64,000 nucleotides of DNA, from contig JAOAIJ010000027.1 of assembly GCA_026414765.1 (NCBI GenBank), positions 1-64,000 of the forward strand. The letters run 5' to 3'. The notes below the pieces were generated by a model. The model did no database searches. It was not told the DNA's origin and saw only the letters and a program-made list of their open reading frames with translations. The DNA comes from Clostridia bacterium (GTDB lineage Bacteria > Bacillota > Clostridia > Acetivibrionales > DSM-27016). Positions 46,840 through 54,544 of this stretch are shown here, one piece after another; positions within the stretch are counted from its first letter, which is position 1; each line of letters begins with the position of its first letter. The translations under genes were made by a program, and so were the position numbers.

Positions 46840-47790
46840 ATGTTTATAGATTTAGCAAAATGCATTTTGCAAATATCAGTCATTATAATATTTGCTCCTC
46901 TAGTAAACGGGATAATAAGGAAAATCAAGGCTAAAGTTCAACATAGAAAGGGAGCACCTGTCTTTCAGATGTATTATGATCTTCTCAAGCTTTTTAAGAA
47001 GGATGTAGTTATTCCTGAGAACTCATCATGGATTTTCTGGATAACCCCTTATGTTTATTTTATATCAATAATCATTGCGGCTCTGTTTGTACCGGTAATT
47101 CCACAAATGTTTTCATTTGGCTTTACGGGAGATATGGTACTTTTTGTATACCTTCTTGCAATAGGAAGACTTTTTATGGTTTTAGCAGGATTAGATACAG
47201 GAAGTACATTCGGAGGTATGGGCAGCAGTCGTGAAATGATGATTTCATCCCTTATTGAACCTTCGCTATTAATAACACTTTTTACTTTAGGACTTAACCC
47301 TAATAATTATTCAGCTAATTTTAAAGCTATTTATGCAGGCTCAATAAATGTGGGGGCTGGTATATTCAGCCCTGCATATATGCTGCTTTTAGCCGCAATG
47401 TTGATAGTGCTTATTGCCGAAACTGCAAGAATACCGGTAGATGATCCAGCAACTCATCTGGAGCTGACTATGGTACATGAAGCAATGATATTGGAATATT
47501 CGGGCAGATATCTGGCTTTAATGCAGATATCTGCTTCAATAAAGCAGCTTTTACTGATTACACTTGTAGTAAATGTATTTTTCCCTTTTAGTATTGAAGC
47601 AGAGCCGATAATAGGTCTTTTCATAACACTGATTTTATATGTTTTAAAAGTAGTTTTGACAACTGCTCTTATAGCATTTGTTGAGATCAATTCTGTAAAA
47701 CTAAGGTTGTTCAGTGTGCCAAATTATGCGGCACTTGCATTTATATTATCATTATTAGGTTTTATGGCGTCATTTGTATTCGGGAGGTAG
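46840..47790 (+). CDS. NuoH/HyfC-like membrane subunit (Ehr complex)
   Basis: A 316-aa membrane protein with about eight helices that joins the ion-pumping arm to the electron-transfer arm. NuoH-family marks are RKGAPVFQMYYDLLKLFKKD near residue 38 and AETARIPVDDPATHLELTMVHEA near 190, which is the group 4 hydrogenase version. Starts 15 bases after the preceding gene, with GGGGTG upstream. Clearly HyfC/HycD-like rather than respiratory complex I NuoH. Confidence 0.9.
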   Translation: MFIDLAKCILQISVIIIFAPLVNGIIRKIKAKVQHRKGAPVFQMYYDLLKLFKKDVVIPENSSWIFWITPYVYFISIIIAALFVPVIPQMFSFGFTGDMVLFVYLLAIGRLFMVLAGLDTGSTFGGMGSSREMMISSLIEPSLLITLFTLGLNPNNYSANFKAIYAGSINVGAGIFSPAYMLLLAAMLIVLIAETARIPVDDPATHLELTMVHEAMILEYSGRYLALMQISASIKQLLLITLVVNVFFPFSIEAEPIIGLFITLILYVLKVVLTTALIAFVEINSVKLRLFSVPNYAALAFILSLLGFMASFVFGR

Positions 47791-47794
47791 TGAG

Positions 47795-48463
47795 ATGAAT
47801 AAGTTTTTAGATATCTTGAATCTTTTTTCAATGTTTATTCTAATAACTACTTTTATACTTGTAGCAAATAAAAGAATCAATTCTTATATTAAGACATTCA
47901 GGCTTCAGTCGGCTCTTCTGGCTTTAGTAGCTGCTACATTTAGCCTTTACCACCTAATAGAAGAAGGGAAGTTTGACGGTATCATTATAATATGTCTGCT
48001 AATTATTGCTCTTAAGGTTATTTATATACCTAGTATGCTGAAAAGAATTACTAAAAGAGTTGAGTATAAAGTGGAAAAAGACTTTTTTATAAACATTCCG
48101 ATTTCCATTATCATTTGCTGTGGACTGGTAATATTAATCTGGTATGTTGTTTCGTTAATACCTGATATCAGAAACATGTACGAGCGTATATTCCTGACTA
48201 ATTCCGTAGCAGTAGTGCTTATAGGTCTTTTCTTTATGATCAGCAGGCGAAAGGCGATAGGACAGATAATAGGCTTTCTTGTAATAGAAAACGGTATGTT
48301 TATGGCTGCCATACTTACCACATTCGGAATGCCTATGATTGTAGAAATAGGTGTATTTTTCGATTTGCTCACAGCAGTTTTGATTATGGGAGTATTCGTG
48401 TTCAGAATAAATGAGAATTTTGATTCAATAGATATAAATAAGTTACGTAATCTAAAGGGATAA
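47795..48463 (+). CDS. HyfE-like membrane subunit (Ehr complex)
   Basis: A 222-aa protein with about six to seven membrane helices, like HyfE, with a NuoK-like half (IGFLVIENGMFMAAI near residue 155, conserved membrane glutamate). The start is set at ATG 47795, six bases after GGGAGG. An upstream ATG at 47774 overlaps the previous gene and lies before that site. Third gene of the operon. Confidence 0.87.
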   Translation: MNKFLDILNLFSMFILITTFILVANKRINSYIKTFRLQSALLALVAATFSLYHLIEEGKFDGIIIICLLIIALKVIYIPSMLKRITKRVEYKVEKDFFINIPISIIICCGLVILIWYVVSLIPDIRNMYERIFLTNSVAVVLIGLFFMISRRKAIGQIIGFLVIENGMFMAAILTTFGMPMIVEIGVFFDLLTAVLIMGVFVFRINENFDSIDINKLRNLKG

Positions 48464-48478
48464 GGTATAGGAGGTATT

Positions 48479-49960
48479 ATGATAGCATTGTTGCTGTTTA
48501 TTCCACTTATTACGTGTGGAATGTTCTGGTCTACAAAAAATAGGAATATATTGAATATCATAAATGCATCCGGAATAACATTACTGCTTGGGTTATCTGT
48601 GTATTGTGCATATGATGTCATACTGAATAAAAACATCACCCTCAAGCTTTTCAGTGATATCATATATATTGATTCTCTCAGCGCTTTGATGCTTTTAGTT
48701 ACTTCATCGGTTGCTTTTCTGGCTTCAGTTTATTCTATTGGCTATATGAATGAGGAGTTTGACAGAAAAATAATTAGCATTAAAAAGCTTCAGATTTATT
48801 ATACTCTTCTGCATGTATTCATTTTCACCATGATCCTTACAATTACTACGCAAAACATGGGACTTATGTGGATCGCAGTAGAAGCAACAACATTAGCCTC
48901 AGCTTTTCTGGTAGGTTTTTATAATGACAAGAAATCGATCGAAGCAGCCTGGAAGTATATCATAATATGTTCAGTCGGTATTGCTTTTGCCATGCTTGGC
49001 GTTGTCATGCTGTATTATTCCTCGATGCATTCATTAGGAGAATCTGTTTCAGGACTAAACTGGACATATCTTTTTGAAAATGCCGGGAAGCTGCAGGGGA
49101 GCATACTTAAGATAGCTTTTATATTTATACTGGTCGGATTTGGAACAAAGGTTGGATTAGCCCCTATGCATACGTGGCTCCCTGATGCACACAGTCAGGC
49201 ACCATCGCCAATAAGTGCCCTGCTTTCAGGAGTGCTGCTGAATACAGCCATGTACTGTATTATAAGGGTTATGATAATTGTCAATAAAAATGCCGGAAAC
49301 AATATTTATACAAGCAAACTTCTTGTAGCATTAGGAATAATATCTATTGGGACGGCTGCAATATTTATCCTGGTACAGCAGGATTTCAAGAGATTGCTTG
49401 CGTATTCAAGCATAGAGCATATGGGAATTATAGCTTTAAGCCTTGGTATATTCACACCGTTAAGTATTTTTGGGGCACTATATCATATAATAAATCACGC
49501 TTTTACAAAATCAATGCTTTTTATAGCTTCGGGTAATATATATTTAAAATATAACACAAAAAAGATAAGCAAGGTTCAAGGTATTTTAAAAACAATGCCC
49601 ATAACAGGTACTGCATTTATAATAGGACTTTTCGCAATAACAGGAATGCCTCCTTTCAGCGTTTTCAGCAGTGAACTGAACATAATTATTGCATCCTTTG
49701 AAAAGACAAGCTATATACCCGCTGCATTGATGCTTTTATTTCTAACATTTGTTTTTGCGGGTTTTGTTAAGCAAATGATGAAAATGTTTTATGGAAAACC
49801 TCAAATTAAAGAGTTGAGACCAGGCGAGATAAACCGGATAGGGTCAGTAATACTGATTACGTATATAATAATTATCACAATAACAGGCTTCTATATTCCT
49901 GGTCCAGTAAAAGAACTTATTGATTCTGCAGGAGAAATTGTCAGAGGTACTGTAAAGTGA
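48479..49960 (+). CDS. HyfF-like proton-channel subunit (Ehr complex)
   Basis: A second antiporter-like membrane subunit (493 aa, about 14 helices), of the NuoN/HyfF type. The conserved motif is GTKVGLAPMHTWLPDAHSQA near residues 222-241, followed by SGVLLNTA. TQNMGLMWIAVEATTLASA is characteristic of HyfF-type subunits. GGAGG is before the ATG. With the HyfB-like protein it gives two pumping modules. Confidence 0.88.
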   Translation: MIALLLFIPLITCGMFWSTKNRNILNIINASGITLLLGLSVYCAYDVILNKNITLKLFSDIIYIDSLSALMLLVTSSVAFLASVYSIGYMNEEFDRKIISIKKLQIYYTLLHVFIFTMILTITTQNMGLMWIAVEATTLASAFLVGFYNDKKSIEAAWKYIIICSVGIAFAMLGVVMLYYSSMHSLGESVSGLNWTYLFENAGKLQGSILKIAFIFILVGFGTKVGLAPMHTWLPDAHSQAPSPISALLSGVLLNTAMYCIIRVMIIVNKNAGNNIYTSKLLVALGIISIGTAAIFILVQQDFKRLLAYSSIEHMGIIALSLGIFTPLSIFGALYHIINHAFTKSMLFIASGNIYLKYNTKKISKVQGILKTMPITGTAFIIGLFAITGMPPFSVFSSELNIIIASFEKTSYIPAALMLLFLTFVFAGFVKQMMKMFYGKPQIKELRPGEINRIGSVILITYIIIITITGFYIPGPVKELIDSAGEIVRGTVK

Positions 49961-50012
49961 AAAGTATAAGGAAGAACTGTAAACTGATTATTGTCTAAAG
50001 GGGTACGGGACT

Positions 50013-51599
50013 ATGCTTGAAAAGATAATTGATGCGCTCAGGAGGAGCTTTCCTGGAGAAATTAAAAAATATGAAACAGTAAACAATAATGAAATATATA
50101 TAGAAATAACAACAGAAAGTGTAATGGAAATATGTAACTTTATCTATAAAAATATTGATTGTTCACTTGTTTCGCTTTTTGCAAATGATGATAGGACCCT
50201 TGATGAAAGCTATGCAGTATACTATACGTTTGCGATAAGGAAGGCGGGAGCTTTGCTTGTTGTAAAAACAAAGGTTTCTAATGATAAAGCTGTTTTGAAA
50301 TCAATTTCTTCTTCAATACCTGCTGCGTGTCTTTATGAAAGAGAAGTAAGTGATATGTATGGAATAAACTTTGAGGGAATCCCTGACAACAGAAAATTTG
50401 TATTTCATGAGAATTGGCCAGAAAAGTTGTATCCAATGAGAAAAGAAGTACCAGTTTCTGAAAAGCCTCCTTTTGAAGATAATGAACAGGAATTTATAAA
50501 AATAAACGGAACGGGAGTATTTGAGATTCCTGTAGGTCCTGTACACGCAGGCATAATAGAGCCGGGCCATTTCAGATTCAGTGTGGCAGGTGAGCCAATT
50601 ATCAACCTTGAAGCCAAACTATTTTATGTTCATAAAGGAATAGAAAAACTTTCTGAAAATCAGCATTTTGAAAAGGTATTGTTTTTATCCGAGAGAATCT
50701 CAGGAGATGAAACATTTTCAAACTCACTGGCTTACTGCATGGCTTTGGAGAAAATAGCCGGCTTTACGCAAATCCCTGAAAGGGCGGATTATACAAGAAC
50801 AATTCTTTGCGAATTGGAAAGGCTATATAACCATATTGGTGATATTGCCGGATTATGTGTTGATGTTGCCTATGTATTTGCAAATGGTCAATTTGCCATG
50901 ATGAGACGATGGTGTCAGATGCTTAATGAGGAATTGACCGGAAGCAGGTTTTTACGAAGTGCTAACAGGCCTGGTGGGCTAAGAAAGGATTTTATAAAGA
51001 ATAAAGAAAGTATTATTTTATCAAGTTTGCAAAAACTTGATAAAGAATTTAACGAGACTGTAAATATAATAAAATCAAATAGTATGTTTATAGACAGGGT
51101 GGAAAATACTGGTATAGTCAGGCACTCGGTGGCCGTAGATTTAAATGCTGTAGGTCCGGCGGCCCGTGCAGCGGGCATAAGGGAAGATGTGAGGGCAAAC
51201 TATCCATATGCAGCATATGATAGGATTCAATTTTCAATACCTGAACATCGAAATGGGGATGTAAACTGCAGAATGAACACAAAGATTGAAGAAGTAAACG
51301 AATCAATAAAAATAATACAAAAATCCATAGAAAGCATGCCTGTAGAAGGTAATTTTATTGAGCCGGTTACAGATATTGAGCCTTACAAATATGCATTTGG
51401 AATTACCGAATCGCCAAGGGGCGAGAACGTTCATTGGCTTATGTCAGGTGAAAAAAATACAATCTTCAGGTATAAAATAAGGACTCCGTCCTTCTGTAAT
51501 TGGCCTGTACTGTGTCATGCCGTAAAAGGGAACATAGTTCCTGATTTCCCTTTAATAAATAAAAGCTTTAATTTGTCATATTCAGGAAATGATTTATAA
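50013..51599 (+). CDS. HyfG-like fused NuoC-NuoD subunit without nickel ligands (Ehr complex)
   Basis: A 528-aa fusion of a NuoC-like domain (about 1-135; REVSDMYGINFEGIPDNRKF) and a large NuoD/hydrogenase domain. In true group 4 [NiFe] hydrogenases the first CGxC motif sits where this protein has ERISGDETFSNS (227-238). The second DPCxxC motif sits where it has SFNLSYSG at the very C-terminus (518-525). All four nickel cysteines are therefore absent, while nearby landmarks (ILCELERLYNHIGDIAGLC, NRPGGLRKDF) remain. It should not bind NiFe. It is a good fit to Ehr-type complexes, not to H2 evolution. Confidence 0.88.
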   Translation: MLEKIIDALRRSFPGEIKKYETVNNNEIYIEITTESVMEICNFIYKNIDCSLVSLFANDDRTLDESYAVYYTFAIRKAGALLVVKTKVSNDKAVLKSISSSIPAACLYEREVSDMYGINFEGIPDNRKFVFHENWPEKLYPMRKEVPVSEKPPFEDNEQEFIKINGTGVFEIPVGPVHAGIIEPGHFRFSVAGEPIINLEAKLFYVHKGIEKLSENQHFEKVLFLSERISGDETFSNSLAYCMALEKIAGFTQIPERADYTRTILCELERLYNHIGDIAGLCVDVAYVFANGQFAMMRRWCQMLNEELTGSRFLRSANRPGGLRKDFIKNKESIILSSLQKLDKEFNETVNIIKSNSMFIDRVENTGIVRHSVAVDLNAVGPAARAAGIREDVRANYPYAAYDRIQFSIPEHRNGDVNCRMNTKIEEVNESIKIIQKSIESMPVEGNFIEPVTDIEPYKYAFGITESPRGENVHWLMSGEKNTIFRYKIRTPSFCNWPVLCHAVKGNIVPDFPLINKSFNLSYSGNDL

Positions 51600-51647
51600 A
51601 TTAGATTGAATTATTCAGACTTAAGATAATAATTGAGGGATGGTAAT

Positions 51648-52472
51648 ATGTATAGCATAATAAAAAAGTTTATAAACCACGGTGTAGTAACAGTTGATTA
51701 CCCAAAAAAACCTGTTAACAGTAAATCTATCACAGGAAAGCCGGAAATAGATATGGGTAGATGTGATGCATGTGGAGAGTGTGTAAAAAGGTGTCCTTCG
51801 TCAGCACTACAGCTTGAGACTGATAAGAATAAGACAAAAAAGGTAACTGAAAATAATGCAATTTCAACTCTAAGTTTAAACTTAGATGAGTGCATTTTTT
51901 GTTCTTTGTGTAGCGATGTGTGTAATAAAAATGCAATTACAATGACAAACAATTTTGAACTGGCGGAGTATGACAGAGAGAGTTTGAGAAAAACTCCTGT
52001 AGTTGTAAAGGATAGAGACTTACCATCTGACGAGTATGAATTAATAGGGCAGCAGCTTAAGGAAAATATAAACAGATATTTCGGTAGAAGTCTTCAAATA
52101 AGAGAAGTAGATGCCGGATCTTGCAATGGATGCGATAACGAAATAAATGCACTAAACGGACCATATAATGATATTGAAAGGTTCGGTATTAGTTTTGTAG
52201 CCTCACCAAGGCATGCTGATATGCTTCTTGTCACAGGTCCTGCCAGCCGTAATATGGAACTTGCACTTATCAAAACGTATAATGCAACACCTGATCCAAA
52301 GCTGGTTGTTGCGGTTGGAGCCTGCGCATGCAGCGGTGGCATATTCAAGGATAGCTATGCTACAAGAAACGGGATAGATTGTATTGTTCCGGTAGACATA
52401 TATATACCTGGATGTCCGCCAAGGCCGCAAGCTATAATATATGGGCTACTAAAAGCTATAGAGAGGAAATAG
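51648..52472 (+). CDS. fused ferredoxin (HyfH-like) and NuoB/HyfI-like subunit (Ehr complex)
   Basis: A 274-aa protein joining two subunits that are usually separate. Residues 36-95 form a two-cluster ferredoxin (Cys39/42/45/49 and Cys82/85/88/92). The rest is NuoB/HyfI-like, with the proximal cluster ligands in GSCNGCDNE (159, 162), GACACSGG and IPGCPPRP (256). ATG 51648 is chosen from GAGGGATGG eight bases upstream. Thus electrons could enter through the ferredoxin part and reach the proximal cluster next to the large subunit. Confidence 0.9.
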   Translation: MYSIIKKFINHGVVTVDYPKKPVNSKSITGKPEIDMGRCDACGECVKRCPSSALQLETDKNKTKKVTENNAISTLSLNLDECIFCSLCSDVCNKNAITMTNNFELAEYDRESLRKTPVVVKDRDLPSDEYELIGQQLKENINRYFGRSLQIREVDAGSCNGCDNEINALNGPYNDIERFGISFVASPRHADMLLVTGPASRNMELALIKTYNATPDPKLVVAVGACACSGGIFKDSYATRNGIDCIVPVDIYIPGCPPRPQAIIYGLLKAIERK

Positions 52473-52552
52473 GTTGTTATATTAAGAGCAATAATATAAA
52501 ATGGTTGGTAAGAATTGCATATGATATATTAATAACAGGAAAGGGTATGAAA

Positions 52553-52750
52553 ATGAGTAAGGAATGCGTGTTGTATGATAGAGTATGCAGTAATTGCGGT
52601 GAATGTGAGATATGCGATCTGAATAATAATAAAATATGTAATAACTGCGGAAAATGCATAGATGAAATTAACCCATATAGGAGCATAGCTCTGGAAGATT
52701 TTATCAAAAAACAGGAGGATAAAGAAAAATTAGATAATACGAAAAAATAA
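52553..52750 (+). CDS. small cysteine-rich protein, last gene of the Ehr operon
   Basis: A 65-aa protein with eight cysteines, seven of them in a regular run at residues 12-35 (C-x2-C-x2-C-x2-C, then C-x2-C-x2-C). This could bind zinc or an Fe-S cluster. The rest is charged. ATG 52553 is preferred (AAGGG seven bases upstream); an ATG six bases earlier is possible. It lies 80 bases after the ferredoxin/NuoB gene. No known family was recognised; a small electron carrier or assembly factor is a guess. Confidence 0.7.
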   Translation: MSKECVLYDRVCSNCGECEICDLNNNKICNNCGKCIDEINPYRSIALEDFIKKQEDKEKLDNTKK

Positions 52751-52782
52751 GGAGAAATTTTTTCTACTTGTTTTTTCGTATT
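52736..52782. terminator. bidirectional terminator after the Ehr operon
   Basis: A perfect 12-bp outer stem AATACGAAAAAA/TTTTTTCGTATT (52736-52747 with 52771-52782), extended inside by AAGxAGAAA/TTTCTxCTT. It overlaps the 3' ends of both convergent genes. Confidence 0.8.
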
Positions 52783-54539
52783 TCCTCAAGCTTCTTTTTT
52801 ATTTCCTTGCTGTCGGAATAGTCATTATACTCTAAAAATTTCTCGTAATAGAATTCTGCATGTACAAAATCCTTTTTTACTTCGTATGCGTTCCCGAGTG
52901 CCTTTAAAATAAAAGTACATTTTCCATTTACCCAATAACCTGATAAGTATGAAGATAATGCTTTATCGGGCTGATTAAGCTTATCATATGCAAGACCTAT
53001 GTTGAAAAATGCATATTCCGATCTAGAAATTTTGTTGGTTTCATTTCCTTCGTCTATACATTTTTGGTAATCGCCTTTAAGGTAATAAACTTTTGCCAAA
53101 TTACAGTGAGCCGTATCATTTCTGGAGTTTAGCTCAATAGCTTTTTTGAACTCCTCTTCTGCTCTCAATAAATAATCTTTGTTATTTTTATTATCCTCAT
53201 AAGCATTCAGGTAATTGGTTGCTAGTATGCAATGACCCCTGTCGCTTAAAGGTGCCTTTTCAACTACATCGCTCCAGAGCCTTATATTATCACTGAAAAC
53301 ATAATTTCTTTTTAGTGTAAGTACAGAATTCATAACTATAATTATTGATATGAAAGTAACAAAAAACAATAATGGTTTTCTAAAAAGGTATGGTCTTCCG
53401 ACTATCCTGTAACCGGAGAAAATCATGCCAATAAGAAATATTGCAAAACCTACAATAGGGAAGTAAAGTCTATGTTCAAAATATACGTCTTTAATGGAAA
53501 TAAAAGATGATTCTACAGCCAACCCTATAAAAAACCACATTATGCCGAAGGATGTCAGTTTGTTCTTTTTCAGGTTAAGCAAGGAGAATAGCCCTATTAA
53601 GAGCAGTATTCCAAAGGAAATATATGATCCGTTTTCCCAAATATTATGCGAAATGGGGTAGTCGTTACTGTAATCAAAATTAAGCCTGTCCGGGATGAAA
53701 AGTAGTCTGATATAATGGACTATGACATTCATCTGAGTATAAAAATACCAGTCTCTCGGCATGGAAGTGCTGGCTTTAAAGCTTACACCGGGATCACTCT
53801 GGCTGTAGCCATGAAATACTACATTTGTAGCGGGAATAATAGGTAATGTAATTAATAATATTAATATGACAACAATGCGTTTTTTCCACGTCGTTCTTCC
53901 GTCTTTTAAAAAAAACAGAAACTCAATAAGTATGAGCATAAACGGGATAGTAATGGTATTCTCCTTCGTAAACATTGCAAGCACTATAAAAAGTAATGTT
54001 AACAGAATATTACGCACTTTATCAGTTAACCGGTATTTTATAAAGAAAAGTATAGCAAGAAAATAAAACATAGCAGCAAGAGATGCTGTACGTTGTACTA
54101 TATATGTAACTGCATTTACTTGTACGGGGTGTGTTGCGAAAACAAGTGCAGAGAAGAGACTTATAGTATTTCTGTACTTATAAACAAGCTTACCGAAAAA
54201 ATGCTTTAAACTTAAGATATTATTGATTATAAGGTATACAATAATACTATTCAAAATATGTATCAACACATTAACTATGTGATATCCGATTTCTTCCGTT
54301 TGATGGAAGAAATAGTTTATTGAGAAGGTAAAATAGATAATTACCCTGTTTGAATAGAATTTCCATAGTGAAGGGAAATCCCAGGGAAATCTTATGGAAC
54401 TATTGTTTACAATATTGCCGAAATCATCTAAAGTGAACTGAGCCATAAAGCTGTTTGAGTATATGATTAGTGTTATAATGGTCAGAGTCCCAAAGACTAT
54501 TAATTTTTTATTAAGCTTATTCTCTAATTTTTTCAGCAT
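52764..54539 (-). CDS. polytopic membrane protein with C-terminal TPR repeats (GT-C/TMTC-like)
   Basis: A 591-aa protein with about ten membrane helices and a C-terminal TPR part (about residues 425-585; AHCNLAKVYYLKGDYQKCID). The first loop has LDDFGNIVNN, resembling the DD motif of lipid-linked GT-C glycosyltransferases such as TMTC O-mannosyltransferases. A role in glycosylating exported proteins is inference. ATG 54539 is chosen: it lies just after the stop of the upstream gene with GGTGAGG before it. An earlier TTG lacks a site. Translationally coupled to the SLH/GH18 gene. Confidence 0.75.
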   Translation of the reverse strand: MLKKLENKLNKKLIVFGTLTIITLIIYSNSFMAQFTLDDFGNIVNNSSIRFPWDFPSLWKFYSNRVIIYFTFSINYFFHQTEEIGYHIVNVLIHILNSIIVYLIINNILSLKHFFGKLVYKYRNTISLFSALVFATHPVQVNAVTYIVQRTASLAAMFYFLAILFFIKYRLTDKVRNILLTLLFIVLAMFTKENTITIPFMLILIEFLFFLKDGRTTWKKRIVVILILLITLPIIPATNVVFHGYSQSDPGVSFKASTSMPRDWYFYTQMNVIVHYIRLLFIPDRLNFDYSNDYPISHNIWENGSYISFGILLLIGLFSLLNLKKNKLTSFGIMWFFIGLAVESSFISIKDVYFEHRLYFPIVGFAIFLIGMIFSGYRIVGRPYLFRKPLLFFVTFISIIIVMNSVLTLKRNYVFSDNIRLWSDVVEKAPLSDRGHCILATNYLNAYEDNKNNKDYLLRAEEEFKKAIELNSRNDTAHCNLAKVYYLKGDYQKCIDEGNETNKISRSEYAFFNIGLAYDKLNQPDKALSSYLSGYWVNGKCTFILKALGNAYEVKKDFVHAEFYYEKFLEYNDYSDSKEIKKKLEEIRKNK

Positions 54540-54544
54540 TGGCC

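Noticed and set aside
44761-52472. Functional group 4 [NiFe] hydrogenase
   Set aside because: All four nickel-binding cysteines of the large subunit are missing, and no maturation protease or HypA-F set is nearby.
44761-52472. Respiratory complex I (Nuo)
   Set aside because: No NuoE/F/G or NuoI as separate subunits; HyfC/HyfE/HyfF-specific features and gene order point to the hydrogenase-related branch.
52379-52552. N-terminal extension of the cysteine-rich protein into the ferredoxin/NuoB gene
   Set aside because: It overlaps that gene in another frame and has no ribosome-binding site, whereas 52553 has one at the right spacing.
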